Assembly: GCF_030814115.1 (NCBI RefSeq)
Contig: NZ_JAUSUP010000006.1
Coordinates: forward strand, 1-64,000
Source of the DNA: Alkalibacillus filiformis
GTDB taxonomy: Bacteria > Bacillota > Bacilli > Bacillales > Alkalibacillaceae
Direction: 5' to 3'
Length of the DNA stretch: 64,000 bases
Shown here: piece by piece, positions 53,919 to 63,825 of the stretch
Layout of the letters: every line of letters starts with the position of its first letter
Numbering within the stretch: the first letter of the stretch is position 1
Made by a program: the position numbers and the translations under genes
Notes under the pieces: generated by a model
Database searches by the model: none
The model's input: only the letters and a program-made list of their open reading frames with translations
Told to the model about the DNA's origin: nothing

Positions 53919-55262
53919 TTGGCTGCAACGCAATGCTTTTTTTACATTTTCACTTGCTAACTCTCCTGATAAAACTGCACCTTCCATTGTTGATAAATAA
54001 GGCTGTTTTGTATAATCTCCAGCTAGCGTCAAACCAGGGACAACAGTACTCTGTCTTGGCCTTAATAAGTCGTGCCCAGGTGCAACTGAGTAAAATTTAT
54101 CATCGTGCCTAACAACTCGATAATCGATTACTTTATTTCTCATACTAATCCCAATTTGTTCAGCTTCTTTATATATTAATTCAAGTAATTCTTCATCTGT
54201 ATGTTCTTCTAGTTTTTCAGGTGACGCAAGCATCACTGACAAGCGTCCTTTTGACTGACTAAATGTTGACCTTGATTGTTCAGAGAAGCTTCCTAATACT
54301 GTTCCCGGAGCAAAAGTAGTTCGATCATGTTCTAACACTGGCTCTGTTAATTCTATTTGCACTGAAATAGCAGGCATGGTCGGCAACTTTAATAACGAGT
54401 AAAAATTTATTTGATCTAGTTGTGACTGACTAATGATATTTTGAGCAGCCCCTATATCTGTCGCTAAAACCAATTGGTCTGCATAGATTTTCTCATGACC
54501 AAGGTCAACACCTTCTACTTTCTCTCCTGCAACCAATAACCTTTTAACACCTTGGTTTAAAGCCACTTCCCCACCTAGATTTTCAAAATAATCTACAAGC
54601 GGTCCAATCATCACATCACTCATTCCGCCTAAGTAACTACCAATACGCATTTTATAAAACCTTTGCGGAGCCGGTGCTAGTATTCCGAAAAAAACATAAG
54701 CCGAAAAGTCTTCTGAAGGCGTAAAAAAAATACCTCGACACATCGCTTCGATAAATAAGTAGATCGCATCTTCATGCACCTCTTGTCCACGAGCGAAGTC
54801 CAATATACTCGTCTGATCTAATTTTTTCGGATCAACCTTAAACTCGTGAAGACCATTTTTAAAAAATGGCACTAACGATCGTTTCGCTTTAGGTGAGATC
54901 GATTTGTTGTTACCAATCATCGCACTCAATATTTTGATCGGTCCGTGAAAAGGTGCCACACCAAAAGTGGTAACATGTTTATGGTTTGGTGATAAAACAT
55001 CCAAGTTCTCTTCCCACACAACGATATCATTCAAGCTAATTCCTGCTTGTTGGAGTAACTTTGGGTATTGTTTATAGTAACCAATAACTCTGTGAAAACC
55101 CGCATCCACTTCCATACCGTTACTATCCCACGAAGCAGTACGCCCTCCCATGTGCGACTCTTTTTCTAATATTAATACGTTGTAACCGTCTTGGGATAGT
55201 TCAATTCCACACGTTATACCAGCTAGTCCACCACCAACAATAATGACATCATATCGTTCCAT
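53916..55262 (-). CDS. FAD-dependent amine-oxidase/phytoene-desaturase-like oxidoreductase
   Basis: A 448-residue flavoprotein. The FAD-binding Rossmann motif is DVIIVGGGLAGITCGIELSQDGYNVLILEKE at the N-terminus, with the second signature GGRTASW soon after. The C-terminal flavin motif is PGLTLAGDYTKQPYLSTMEGAVLSGELA. It is closest in style to hydroxysqualene dehydroxylase and carotenoid desaturase-like enzymes, but no carotenoid or hopanoid genes are adjacent. ATG at 55262 has aaggtgg 8 nt upstream; the longer reading from 55304 has none. Confidence 0.85.
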   Translation of the reverse strand: MERYDVIIVGGGLAGITCGIELSQDGYNVLILEKESHMGGRTASWDSNGMEVDAGFHRVIGYYKQYPKLLQQAGISLNDIVVWEENLDVLSPNHKHVTTFGVAPFHGPIKILSAMIGNNKSISPKAKRSLVPFFKNGLHEFKVDPKKLDQTSILDFARGQEVHEDAIYLFIEAMCRGIFFTPSEDFSAYVFFGILAPAPQRFYKMRIGSYLGGMSDVMIGPLVDYFENLGGEVALNQGVKRLLVAGEKVEGVDLGHEKIYADQLVLATDIGAAQNIISQSQLDQINFYSLLKLPTMPAISVQIELTEPVLEHDRTTFAPGTVLGSFSEQSRSTFSQSKGRLSVMLASPEKLEEHTDEELLELIYKEAEQIGISMRNKVIDYRVVRHDDKFYSVAPGHDLLRPRQSTVVPGLTLAGDYTKQPYLSTMEGAVLSGELASENVKKALRCSQ

Positions 55263-55459
55263 TGTTCGAGCCACCTTATCTATTGTTGTTATTAGATTGT
55301 CCATTGTTATGAGTTAAATGCCTATTTTTACTCATTCGCGAGACACTAGCAAAGGCAAATGCATACGTAACAAAAATACCTTAAAGATAAAATAAGGAAG
55401 CTTGAGCCTGCACCTCCATATACATTTGATACGAATTTTAATATACCACCTCAATTATG

Positions 55460-55486
55460 TTAAATCCCTCTTTAGGGATTTTTCTT
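55460..55486 (+). terminator. Hairpin with T run and no gene before it
   Basis: aatccct (55463-55469) pairs with agggatt (55474-55480), followed by T-rich sequence. No plus-strand gene lies directly upstream, so it may be a leader attenuator for the DJ-1-type gene or mark a short untranslated RNA. The rest of the 55263-55557 gap shows nothing else convincing. Confidence 0.5.
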
Positions 55487-55557
55487 TTTATAAGCATCTG
55501 TTTTGCTTCATATTTTTCATAAATGTTATAAATACTACTACAGAAGGAGGTATAAAC

Positions 55558-56223
55558 ATGACAAAGAAAGTTTTAATGGTTTTAACCAATCATACGAAAA
55601 TTACAGATGATCACAAAACAGGTTTATGGTTAGAAGAGTTCGCACTACCATATGTTAAATTTAAAGAGCAAGGCTATGAAGTGAAAGTAACGAGCATTGA
55701 AGGTGGTGAAGTACCACTGGACCCAAATAGTATTGAAGACAACCCAGATTGGAAAGCTGCAGAGTCTGAACTAAAAGATACAGAAAAGCTAACGAAAGGT
55801 GATGCTGGTGAATTCGATGCTATATTTTTACCAGGTGGACATGGTACGATGTTCGACTTCCCAGATCACGAAACGCTTCAATATGTATTACAACAATTTG
55901 CTGAAAAAGAAAAAGTCATCGGCTCTGTCTGTCACGGGCCAGCTGGACTAGTTAATGTCACCTATGAAGACGGCACTCCAATTGTTAAAGACAGAAAAGT
56001 AACTGCATTCACTGACGAAGAAGAAAAAGAAATGCAATTAGATGAGCGAATGCCGTTCATGTTAGAGACAAAGCTTCGTGAGCAAGGGGCGAATTTCGAA
56101 CGCGGTGAAAAATGGACAGACTTCTCCGTACGTGACCACAATATTGTTACAGGACAAAATCCTCAATCGAGTGGTAGTACAGCAGATCGTGTCATCCGTG
56201 CTATTGAAGCATCAGCCGTTTAA
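55558..56223 (+). CDS. DJ-1/PfpI family protein, Hsp31-like
   Basis: A 221-residue type 1 glutamine amidotransferase-like protein. The nucleophile is Cys in GSVCHGPAGL, with the acidic partner in FLPGGHGTMFD. The length and the N-terminal TNHTKITDDHKTGLWLEEFALPY place it with the Hsp31-like glyoxalase III/chaperone branch (YDR533C type). The likely role is methylglyoxal or protein deglycation repair. ATG at 55558 has aaggagg 7-8 nt upstream; the in-frame ATG at 55402 is not supported. Confidence 0.9.
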   Translation: MTKKVLMVLTNHTKITDDHKTGLWLEEFALPYVKFKEQGYEVKVTSIEGGEVPLDPNSIEDNPDWKAAESELKDTEKLTKGDAGEFDAIFLPGGHGTMFDFPDHETLQYVLQQFAEKEKVIGSVCHGPAGLVNVTYEDGTPIVKDRKVTAFTDEEEKEMQLDERMPFMLETKLREQGANFERGEKWTDFSVRDHNIVTGQNPQSSGSTADRVIRAIEASAV

Positions 56224-56228
56224 TAGAC

Positions 56229-56258
56229 AACCTCGGGCGTTACTAGCTCGAGGTTTTT
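56229..56258 (+). terminator. Terminator of the DJ-1-type gene
   Basis: aacctcg (56229-56235) pairs with cgaggtt (56249-56255), followed by T residues. Confidence 0.75.
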
Positions 56259-56344
56259 ACATATTCAGCTTCTTTATGTTTTAAGATGTGTATAGTATGA
56301 TAATAATAGTTTTAAAGAGCCGTTAAGGATGAAGGAGAAATAAT

Positions 56345-57454
56345 ATGAACTGGCGATTTTGGGAATACATAAATGATTACGACTTATGGATCAACTTAGG
56401 CATTGCTTTAGGAATTCTATTAGTCTTCCTTTTGTTAAGAAAGCTATTTACTAAGTATGTTTTTTATTTCATCTTAAAACTGACGAATAAGTCAGGCTCA
56501 GATCTACTTAATTTCGTTGTGAAATCATATGAACGACCAATCAGAGCACTATTTGTCATTATAGGTATATACATAGCTACCGATTATGTCCCTTTCATTA
56601 ATCAAGAAGGCGACCTATTTGAAAGCTTAATTAGGTCATCAGTTATTCTAATCATCACTTGGGGGCTATTCAATTTAGCTTCAAGTTCATCTTTATTGCT
56701 TATGAAAGTCAGTGATAAAGTGAACTTAGAGATTGATCAAATATTAATTCCATTTATATCAAAAGCGGTCCGTTTTATCGTCGTTGCGATTAGTTTAAGT
56801 ATTATTGCACAAGAGTTTGGTTATGACGTCAGCGGTTTTGTTGCTGGTTTAGGCCTTGGTGGTTTAGCGTTTGCTTTGGCTGCCCAAGAAGTGATAAAAA
56901 ACTTATTTGGCGGGGTTGTCATCATTACTGAAAAACCGTTTACGATGGGTGACTGGGTTGAAACTCCTAGCGTTGAAGGTGTCGTTGAAGATATTACCTT
57001 CAGAAGTACACGAGTTAGAACCTTTTCAGAGTCACTTGTTACGATTCCGAACTCGACACTATCAAATGAACCCATCACGAACTGGAGCGAAATGGGCAAA
57101 CGACGCATTTTCTTTAATTTAGGTGTTGAATATAGTACACCGAAGGATAAACTTGAGGCAGTCGTTGAACGCGTACGAGAACTATTAGAAAACCATGAAG
57201 ATATTCACCAAGAAACGATCTTTGTACGCTTCGATAAGTATAACAATAGCAGTTTAGATATTATGCTTTACTTCTTTACAAAGACAACACAATGGGAAGA
57301 GTATTTAAAAATTAAAGAAGATATTAACTTTAAGATTATGGACATTTTAGAAGAAGAAGATGTATCAATCGCTTTCCCATCTCGCACACTATACCTCGAT
57401 GCAGAGGAAGAAGCGATGAAGCGTTTTTCAAACTCATTTAAAGATGATGAATAG
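56345..57454 (+). CDS. Small-conductance mechanosensitive channel, MscS family
   Basis: A 369-residue channel. There are four or five transmembrane helices; the pore helix is GLGLGGLAFALAAQEVIKNLFGG, followed by the beta domain (GDWVETPSVEGVVEDITFRSTRVRTFSESLVTIPNS) and the C-terminal alpha/beta vestibule. The length is greater than that of E. coli MscS because of two extra N-terminal helices, as in YhdY/YkuT-type channels. It releases solutes on osmotic downshock. gaaggaga lies upstream; the terminator is shared with khtU. Confidence 0.92.
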   Translation: MNWRFWEYINDYDLWINLGIALGILLVFLLLRKLFTKYVFYFILKLTNKSGSDLLNFVVKSYERPIRALFVIIGIYIATDYVPFINQEGDLFESLIRSSVILIITWGLFNLASSSSLLLMKVSDKVNLEIDQILIPFISKAVRFIVVAISLSIIAQEFGYDVSGFVAGLGLGGLAFALAAQEVIKNLFGGVVIITEKPFTMGDWVETPSVEGVVEDITFRSTRVRTFSESLVTIPNSTLSNEPITNWSEMGKRRIFFNLGVEYSTPKDKLEAVVERVRELLENHEDIHQETIFVRFDKYNNSSLDIMLYFFTKTTQWEEYLKIKEDINFKIMDILEEEDVSIAFPSRTLYLDAEEEAMKRFSNSFKDDE

Positions 57455-57456
57455 AA

Positions 57457-57490
57457 AAAAGGTGCCTTCCACTATATGGAGGCACCTTTT
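57457..57490. terminator. Bidirectional terminator
   Basis: aaaaggtgcc (57457-57466) pairs with ggcacctttt (57481-57490), with partial pairing continuing inward. It serves the MscS gene and khtU. Confidence 0.88.
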
Positions 57491-57495
57491 CTTAA

Positions 57496-58644
57496 TCAAG
57501 ATCGAGCTTCACGTTTTCCAAAGACACGCCTAGCAATAACTGGTGCATTTTGAAATAACACAACACCTAAAATTGCTGATGTTAAAATAAACACACTACT
57601 AAATGCCATAATCATTTCAGAAGCTAAGGCAGCCATAATAATTGAAAACTCTCCTCTTTGTGTTAGAGAAAAACCTGCCCGTAATGAAACTTTCTTCGAC
57701 ATACCATACATTTGGCCTCCCCAATAGCCTACAGCTATTTTAGCTATAATAGACCAAACTAGTAATACGATTAACATAGAAACCATCGGAATACCTTCTG
57801 CAAATTCTATACTCGTGCCAAAGTATACAAAAAACAGTGGTAGTAATAGGTCGCGGAAGTTAAGAACAAGGTGCTCAAGTTCATGTGTTCTTTTCAACTC
57901 AGCTAAAACAATACCTGCTAGAAACGCACCTAATACTTCCGATAAATCTAAGAATAACGCTAATCCCCCATATGTAAGTCCGATTCCAATGACAAATAGG
58001 ACAAAAAAGTCTTCATTGATATATCGATCAACGAATGGTCGTAGTTTTCGGAACACAAACAAAGCTAAGAAAAGAGCACCAGCTGTTAATAATATAACCT
58101 GTAAAATGATTAAACTAATAGACCCAGCTGTTACTGCTGCCCCTGCTGTTAACCCAACTAAAATAGCTACTAGTACTGGAGCGACTAAGTCTTCAAAAAT
58201 TAATAACCCTAAAATGAATTCTGATTCTTTGTTAGCCATTCTCTTCGTGCTTTCTAGAAGTTTAGCAGTAATCGATGAGCTCGTTGCATATGCTACACCA
58301 CCAATTAACATTGCTGTAATCCAATCTAACCCAAACAACAACGCAATACCGAATGAAACACCAAAGCTAAGAACTAAATCAAGAATACCTGCTCCTAACA
58401 CTTTTTTCGCTACTTTTACTAACTGATTAACCGGAAACTCCATACCTAACATAAAGAATAACAACACAATCCCTATTTCACCAGCGAACTCTAGTAAGTA
58501 GGAGTCAGAGAAAAAACTACCTATTACTAGCCCAAGTAATAGAAAGGTGATGACATTTGGTATACGTACTTTGAAGGAAATATACCCAACCATAAATAAA
58601 ATTAAAAACAACAAACCTGCTAATAACATATCCGGGATATACAT
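57496..58644 (-). CDS. khtU: K+/H+ antiporter membrane subunit KhtU
   Basis: A 382-residue CPA2-family antiporter with about 12 helices. Signatures include LLGLVIGSFF, FMLGMEFPVNQLVKV, IGGVAYATSSSITAKLLEST and FSLTQRGEFSIIMAALA. It is encoded directly after a KhtT-type gene (5 nt gap), matching the B. subtilis khtTU pair, which exports K+ in exchange for protons at high pH. The KhtS regulator gene seen in B. subtilis is not present upstream. aagggg lies upstream. Confidence 0.9.
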   Translation of the reverse strand: MYIPDMLLAGLLFLILFMVGYISFKVRIPNVITFLLLGLVIGSFFSDSYLLEFAGEIGIVLLFFMLGMEFPVNQLVKVAKKVLGAGILDLVLSFGVSFGIALLFGLDWITAMLIGGVAYATSSSITAKLLESTKRMANKESEFILGLLIFEDLVAPVLVAILVGLTAGAAVTAGSISLIILQVILLTAGALFLALFVFRKLRPFVDRYINEDFFVLFVIGIGLTYGGLALFLDLSEVLGAFLAGIVLAELKRTHELEHLVLNFRDLLLPLFFVYFGTSIEFAEGIPMVSMLIVLLVWSIIAKIAVGYWGGQMYGMSKKVSLRAGFSLTQRGEFSIIMAALASEMIMAFSSVFILTSAILGVVLFQNAPVIARRVFGKREARS

Positions 58645-58649
58645 AGTTA

Positions 58650-59141
58650 CTACCCCTTACAAATTCTTTCAAATTCTTCAATTACTTTTTTCTTGCCTAA
58701 TGCCATAAGTGTATCTTTGGCTTCGATTTTCTCTTCATCATTTGGTTTTGTTATACACTCACCACCTCTAAATATTGCAACGATTGACACTTCATCGTCG
58801 ACCATTTTTTGTGCTCGATCTACAGACTGGCCAATAATAGATGATCCCTTCTTCACTTCGACCCAATCGACAAGTGTTTTCTTCCTCACTAGACTTAACT
58901 GTTCAAACTGCCCTTCATCAACCCCCTCATCTCTACTACCTAACAATTTAACCCCTAACTCTTTCGTTTCTTCAGAAGTAAAAGTAGTTGAAAAAATCGG
59001 TTCATCATCATCTTCGTCTTCTAAAAAGTACAACTCCCTTTTACCACTGTGATGTAAAACTAATACTGTATATAGACCATCACTGTTTATAAATGATACT
59101 TTCTTTCCAACACCTGGTAGATCCGTTTCTTTAAATTCCAT
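58650..59141 (-). CDS. khtT: K+/H+ antiporter regulatory subunit KhtT
   Basis: A 163-residue cytosolic protein. The N-terminal half has an unusual acidic stretch (EDEDDDEPIF), and the C-terminal half (about 80-160) is a TrkA-C/RCK_C domain (VEVKKGSSIIGQSVDRAQKMVDD, SIVAIFRGGECITKP, DTLMALG). In B. subtilis KhtT binds cyclic di-AMP, which activates the antiporter; the domain type here is the same. gaggggg lies upstream, and it is the first gene of the pair. Confidence 0.9.
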   Translation of the reverse strand: MEFKETDLPGVGKKVSFINSDGLYTVLVLHHSGKRELYFLEDEDDDEPIFSTTFTSEETKELGVKLLGSRDEGVDEGQFEQLSLVRKKTLVDWVEVKKGSSIIGQSVDRAQKMVDDEVSIVAIFRGGECITKPNDEEKIEAKDTLMALGKKKVIEEFERICKG

Positions 59142-59195
59142 TAGGTTCCCCCCTCAAATCACTTTTACCTCAATTATATTACATTTGGTCATTTT

Positions 59196-59210
59196 TTCTA
59201 ATAATAATTT
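59196..59210. promoter_or_regulatory. Possible PerR-like box upstream of catalase
   Basis: ttctaataataattt matches the PerR consensus (ttataatnattataa) at 10 of 14 positions. It lies 48 bp before the catalase start codon. The match is modest in AT-rich DNA. Confidence 0.3.
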
Positions 59211-59257
59211 TCTGAGTACACATACTACACAGTGAATTTGAAAGGAGGATTTGATCT

Positions 59258-60814
59258 ATGAAAAATAAAGACAGTAAAGATGAGAATCAAAAATCAAAAC
59301 TCACGAACCAACAAGGACATCCTGTCACAGACAATCAAAACACTAGGTCTGTTGGAAAACGTGGGCCTACAGTTCTTGAAAACTACGATTTCCTTGAGAA
59401 GATTAGCCACTTCGACCGAGAAAAAATCCCTGAGCGGATCGTTCACGCTCGTGGTGCCGGTGCACATGGTTACTTTGAGTCATACGGCGAAATAAATGGT
59501 GAACCTATTTCAAAATACACCCGCGCCAAAGTGTTTGAGAAAGGAAAACGCACACCTGTTTTTGCAAGATTTTCGACAGTTAACCACGGAAAGCATTCAC
59601 CTGAAACGTTACGAGACCCTCGTGGTTTCGCGATCAAATTTTACACAGAAGATGGTAACTGGGACTTAGTCGGTAATAACTTAAAAATCTTTTTCATCCG
59701 TGATCCGATTAAATTCCCTGATTTCGTTCACGCGTTTCAACCAGATCATGTCACAAACATCCAAGACCCTGAAAGAATCTTTGACTTTATTAGTCAATCA
59801 CCAGAAGCGACACATATGATTACATTTCTATTCTCACCTTGGGGTATTCCAGCAAACTTTAGACAAATGCAAGGCTCTGGAGTACACGCTTACCGCTGGG
59901 TTAACAAAGAAGGAAAAGCTGTATTAGTCAAATACCATTGGGAACCAGTACAAGGTATTAAAAACTTAACGCAACAAGAAGCTGACAAAATTCAAGGCAT
60001 GAACTTTAATCACTCAACGCAAGATTTATATGAAGCGATTGAAGAAGGTAACTACCCTGAATGGGAGCTTTACGTTCAAATTATGGAAGATGGAGAACAC
60101 CCACAGTTAGACTTTGACCCACTAGATCCAACTAAACTATGGTATCGCGATCAATTCCCATGGCACAAAGTCGGTAAAATGGTACTTAACGAAAACCCGA
60201 AAAACTTCCACGCTGAAGTTGAACAGGCTGCATTCGGCACGGGTGTATTAGTAGATGGATTAGACTTCTCAGATGATAAGCTCCTCCAAGGTCGTACATT
60301 CTCATACTCAGATACACAACGTTACCGTGTTGGGCCTAACTACTTACAATTACCAATCAACAGTCCAGTTAAAGGTGTCCGCACGAATCAAAACGGTGGA
60401 CAAATGGATTACCGAACGGATTACGGTGAGGATAAAAACCCTCATATCAACTATGAACCATCCCTTCTTGGTGGATATACTGAAGATCAAAATAATGGTC
60501 AAGAACATGAGCCTTATGCGGAAGGAAATGTTGTAAGAGAGCCAATCGACCGTCAGAACAACTTCGGGCAAGCTGGTGAAACATATCGTCGTCTGAACGA
60601 ATGGGAGCGTGATGACTTAATTAACAATTTAGTTGGCGCTTTATCTCAATGTCATAAAGATATTCAAAACCAAATGATTGAGAACTTTACAAAAGCCGAT
60701 GAAGAGTACGGAAAGCGCGTCGCAGAAGGGCTTAACTCAATGCCTAAAGAGGACAAAATGGAAGAAGCCGTTCACGATGCTGAACAAATGGGACACCCAT
60801 CCGATCCATATTAA
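59258..60814 (+). CDS. Heme catalase (monofunctional)
   Basis: A 518-residue catalase. The active-site His is in [15 protein letters not shown], the distal Asn is in [21 protein letters not shown], and the proximal heme-ligand Tyr is in [17 protein letters not shown]. The length lies between the small-subunit forms KatA and KatX of B. subtilis. The last 40 residues are acidic and polar. aaaggagg lies about 9 nt upstream. It disposes of hydrogen peroxide in the cytoplasm. No regulator is adjacent. Confidence 0.95.
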   Translation: MKNKDSKDENQKSKLTNQQGHPVTDNQNTRSVGKRGPTVLENYDFLEKISHFDREKIPERIVHARGAGAHGYFESYGEINGEPISKYTRAKVFEKGKRTPVFARFSTVNHGKHSPETLRDPRGFAIKFYTEDGNWDLVGNNLKIFFIRDPIKFPDFVHAFQPDHVTNIQDPERIFDFISQSPEATHMITFLFSPWGIPANFRQMQGSGVHAYRWVNKEGKAVLVKYHWEPVQGIKNLTQQEADKIQGMNFNHSTQDLYEAIEEGNYPEWELYVQIMEDGEHPQLDFDPLDPTKLWYRDQFPWHKVGKMVLNENPKNFHAEVEQAAFGTGVLVDGLDFSDDKLLQGRTFSYSDTQRYRVGPNYLQLPINSPVKGVRTNQNGGQMDYRTDYGEDKNPHINYEPSLLGGYTEDQNNGQEHEPYAEGNVVREPIDRQNNFGQAGETYRRLNEWERDDLINNLVGALSQCHKDIQNQMIENFTKADEEYGKRVAEGLNSMPKEDKMEEAVHDAEQMGHPSDPY

Positions 60815-60821
60815 TTCTAGA

Positions 60822-60858
60822 CAAAAGCTTTGCATGAGAAATCGTGCAAAGCTTTTTT
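60822..60858 (+). terminator. Terminator of the catalase gene
   Basis: aaagctttgca (60824-60834) pairs with tgcaaagcttt (60845-60855), seven T residues at the end. Confidence 0.92.
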
Positions 60859-61093
60859 TATATCATACTTTTAGTACAACTATCATAATTATTAATTAAG
60901 GGAAATGTAGATTAAACGAAAGGATTATTAAAAAAACGACAGTTATTTTATAAGTGATTGAGTTCTACTACGAAAAATCAGCTCAGATATCAGATAATTC
61001 ATAATAATGTTGTTTAATGTCATTTTCCAAAACTATTAAAACCATGAGAAAATAAAGTTTGCAAACAAAATTTGGTAGGGGGTACATAATTTA

Positions 61094-61858
61094 ATGAAAA
61101 AGTTAACTATTTTTCTTGTTGCGATGTTTACAATCGGGATTCTTGCAGCATGCGGTACAGATGGTGAAAGTGGAGACGGAGATATGGAAACATACTCAGT
61201 TGCCACAGATGCAAACTTCCAGCCTTTTGAATATTTAAATCCAGATACAGGTGAAATGGAAGGTTTCGACATTGATTTACTTAACGCAATCGCTGAAGAA
61301 GCAGGTTTCAAAGTTGAGTATGAAACTATGGAATTTGATGGTTTATTAGCTTCAATGAGATCAGGTCGTAACGATATCGGTATTGCTGGTATTTCAATTA
61401 CAGAGGATAGACAAGAAACAATTGACTTCTCAGACGCTTATTATGATTCTGGTTTAATTCTTGCAGTTCCAGTTGATTCAGATATCGAATCCATTGATGA
61501 TGTTGGTGGTCTTGAAGTTGGTGCTCGTCAAGGTTCTACAAGTGAGGAGTTCCTACTAGATAATACAGACGCTGAAGTTACAGCGTTCCCAGAGATCGTA
61601 ACAGCTTATATGGACTTAGAAGCAGGTCGTTTAGATGCTGTTTTATACGATTTACCTAACGTTCAATACTACATTATGGAAAATGCTGAAGATGAGCTTA
61701 AAACGGTAGGCGACGTTTTAGAGGGTCAGCCATACGGGATTGCTTTCCCTAAAGACTCTGAATTAGTTGAGCCTGTTAACGAAGCTTTAGCTACAGTAAA
61801 AGAAGACGGAACTTATGATGAGATTTATGAGAAATGGTTCGGTGAATCTCCTGAGTAA
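61094..61858 (+). CDS. Polar amino acid ABC transporter substrate-binding lipoprotein
   Basis: A 254-residue cluster-3 binding protein. The lipoprotein signal ends at LAAC. The body has the type II fold markers [36 protein letters not shown] and [28 protein letters not shown] with the ligand-binding Arg region ([12 protein letters not shown]). Members bind Gln, Arg, His or related compounds, and some bind ectoine. agggggt lies upstream. The permease and ATPase genes and ectC follow. A terminator hairpin separates it from the permease gene. Confidence 0.92.
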   Translation: MKKLTIFLVAMFTIGILAACGTDGESGDGDMETYSVATDANFQPFEYLNPDTGEMEGFDIDLLNAIAEEAGFKVEYETMEFDGLLASMRSGRNDIGIAGISITEDRQETIDFSDAYYDSGLILAVPVDSDIESIDDVGGLEVGARQGSTSEEFLLDNTDAEVTAFPEIVTAYMDLEAGRLDAVLYDLPNVQYYIMENAEDELKTVGDVLEGQPYGIAFPKDSELVEPVNEALATVKEDGTYDEIYEKWFGESPE

Positions 61859-61888
61859 AAATTAAATACAACACGTACACTACTATAT

Positions 61889-61926
61889 TCAAGCGTAACA
61901 AGTACATGCTTGTTACGCTTTTTTCC
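61889..61926 (+). terminator. Intra-operon terminator/attenuator
   Basis: aagcgtaacaag (61891-61902) pairs perfectly with cttgttacgctt (61909-61920), six T residues ending at 61924. It lies between the binding-protein gene and the permease gene and would give an excess of binding protein if termination is partial. Confidence 0.88.
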
Positions 61927-61976
61927 ATACTAAGTCGTGACCGTCATGCGACTTAATAGAAGGAGAGATTAATAAA

Positions 61977-62660
61977 ATGCTAGATGCACTTAATAGCATG
62001 TTTGAAGCACTAATGGACTCGGCCTATATTAAATCGCTACCATTTTTATATGAAGGCTTAAAGCTAACTTTATTAATTACAATAGTCGGTTTATTTTTAG
62101 GTTTTATTCTCGGAGCGTTCACAGGACTTGGTAGATTATCTAAAAATGGGTTGATTCGAGGAATAAGCACCATTTTTGTAGAAGTTGTCCGAGGAACTCC
62201 CATATTAGTACAAGTTTTATTTATTTATTTCGGGATCTCAGAAGATTTAATTGGTGTTAATATCAGTGGTTTAACCGCTGCGATTATTGCGATCACTATA
62301 AACGCAGGTGCATACATCGCTGAAATTGTCCGCGGTGCTGTCCATTCAATTGATAAAGGACAATATGAAGCCGGACGTGCTGTGGGGTTAACAGAGAGGC
62401 AAACGATGCGTTACATTATTTGGCCTCAAGCCTTTAAGCGGATGATTCCACCATTAGGTAATCAATTTATCATTAGTTTAAAAGATACTTCCTTATTCTC
62501 CGTCATTGCAGTTGGAGAATTACTATACCAAGGTAGACAGTACTATAACGCAACATTCGAAGTTTTTGAGACTCTCGTTATGGTTTGTATTATATACCTT
62601 ATGATTACAATTCCGACTTCGGTTATTTTACGTCGCATAGAAAGGAAGTTAGATGTATAA
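61977..62660 (+). CDS. Polar amino acid ABC transporter permease
   Basis: A 227-residue inner-membrane permease of the HisM/ArtQ type with five helices. The EAA loop that contacts the ATPase is YEAGRAVGLTERQTMRYIIWPQAFKRMIPPLGNQFI. A single permease gene implies a homodimer. gaaggaga lies about 9 nt upstream. It is followed directly by the ATPase gene. Confidence 0.93.
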   Translation: MLDALNSMFEALMDSAYIKSLPFLYEGLKLTLLITIVGLFLGFILGAFTGLGRLSKNGLIRGISTIFVEVVRGTPILVQVLFIYFGISEDLIGVNISGLTAAIIAITINAGAYIAEIVRGAVHSIDKGQYEAGRAVGLTERQTMRYIIWPQAFKRMIPPLGNQFIISLKDTSLFSVIAVGELLYQGRQYYNATFEVFETLVMVCIIYLMITIPTSVILRRIERKLDV

Positions 62661-63383
62661 ATGATTACTGTTAAAGATTTACACAAATCGTTTGGGAACC
62701 TTGAAGTCTTAAAAGGGATAAGTGCTGAAGTTAAAGAAAGCGAAGTGGTCTGTGTAATCGGGCCATCAGGTTCTGGTAAAAGTACATTTCTAAGATGTAT
62801 CAATTTATTAGAAGATATTACATCAGGAGAGGTTACAATCGACCAAGATGTTATTAATGATCCTAAAACAAATATTAACCAAGTCCGTTCACAAGTGGGC
62901 ATGGTATTTCAGCACTTTAATTTATTTCCACATAAGACGGTACTAGAAAATATTACAATTGGACCAATTAAAGTAAAAGGTATGAAAGAAGAGGAAGCTA
63001 AAGAGATCGCTTTAAAGCTTTTAGAAAAAGTAGGGTTATCTGATAAAGCTGATGCCTATCCTGAAAGTCTATCAGGCGGGCAAAAACAACGTGCAGCTAT
63101 AGCGCGGTCATTAGCTATGGAGCCTAAAGTCATGCTTTTTGACGAACCAACATCTGCATTAGACCCAGAGTTGGTTGGGGACGTGTTAGAAGTTATGAAA
63201 GATTTAGCACGTGAAGGTATGACGATGGTCGTTGTCACACACGAAATGGGGTTTGCTCGCGAAGTTGGCGACCGCGTTCTGTTTATGGATGAAGGTATTG
63301 TGATGGAAGAAGGCGACCCACAACAAATTTTCGAAAATCCACAAAACCCACGTACACAAGAATTTTTGAGTAAAATTCTATAA
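62661..63383 (+). CDS. Polar amino acid ABC transporter ATPase
   Basis: A 240-residue GlnQ/ArtM-type ATPase. Walker A is GPSGSGKST, the signature is [16 protein letters not shown], Walker B is [13 protein letters not shown], and the H-loop is VVTHEM. It starts immediately after the permease stop codon. The importer set (binding protein, permease, ATPase) is complete, and ectC starts 29 nt later, so the enzyme is probably cotranscribed. Confidence 0.95.
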   Translation: MITVKDLHKSFGNLEVLKGISAEVKESEVVCVIGPSGSGKSTFLRCINLLEDITSGEVTIDQDVINDPKTNINQVRSQVGMVFQHFNLFPHKTVLENITIGPIKVKGMKEEEAKEIALKLLEKVGLSDKADAYPESLSGGQKQRAAIARSLAMEPKVMLFDEPTSALDPELVGDVLEVMKDLAREGMTMVVVTHEMGFAREVGDRVLFMDEGIVMEEGDPQQIFENPQNPRTQEFLSKIL

Positions 63384-63412
63384 CAAACATATTTGAAGGG
63401 AGAAATCTACTA

Positions 63413-63802
63413 ATGAAAATTGTAAAACTACAAGATGTAATCGGATCAGAAAACGAAGTAAAAGGTGAAAATTGGGAAAGTCGTCGTCTACTTTTAAAGA
63501 AAGATGGTATGGGCTTCTCACTACATGACACTGTCATTAAGGCAGGAACTGAAACTCACATTTGGTACAAAAACCATTTAGAAGCTGTTTACTGTATTGA
63601 AGGTGACGGTGAAGTTGAGACATTAAAAGATGGTAAAGTCTATAAAATTACACCAGGTACAGTATACTCTTTAGATGAACATGATGAACATTTATTACGT
63701 GGTGGTAGTGAAGATATGCGCGTTGTTTGTGTATTTAATCCACCTCTATCAGGTAAAGAAGTTCATGATGAAAATGGCGTCTACCCTGTAGATGAAGACT
63801 AA
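63413..63802 (+). CDS. ectC: L-ectoine synthase EctC
   Basis: A 129-residue cupin that closes the ring of N-gamma-acetyl-diaminobutyrate to give ectoine. The iron ligands known from Paenibacillus EctC fall at the same numbers, E57, Y85 and H93, and W21, R25, T40 and Y52 of the substrate pocket are also kept. gaagggag lies upstream. ectA and ectB are absent on either side; instead it follows a complete amino-acid ABC importer. It is thus a solitary ectC, which may act on imported precursor or work with ectA and ectB elsewhere. Confidence 0.96.
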   Translation: MKIVKLQDVIGSENEVKGENWESRRLLLKKDGMGFSLHDTVIKAGTETHIWYKNHLEAVYCIEGDGEVETLKDGKVYKITPGTVYSLDEHDEHLLRGGSEDMRVVCVFNPPLSGKEVHDENGVYPVDED

Positions 63803-63825
63803 TAAATTATAAGGGGCGATTTATT

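Noticed and set aside
55263-55440. Minus-strand small frame ending just before the FAD oxidoreductase (FVTYAFAFASVSRMSKNRH)
   Set aside because: Looks protein-like, but there is no usable start codon after the upstream stop at about 55385; a decayed small gene cannot be excluded.
57815-58426. 203-codon plus-strand frame opposite khtU
   Set aside because: Antisense of a hydrophobic protein gives a polar, Asn/Lys/Thr-rich reading; it has no ribosome site and khtU is certain.
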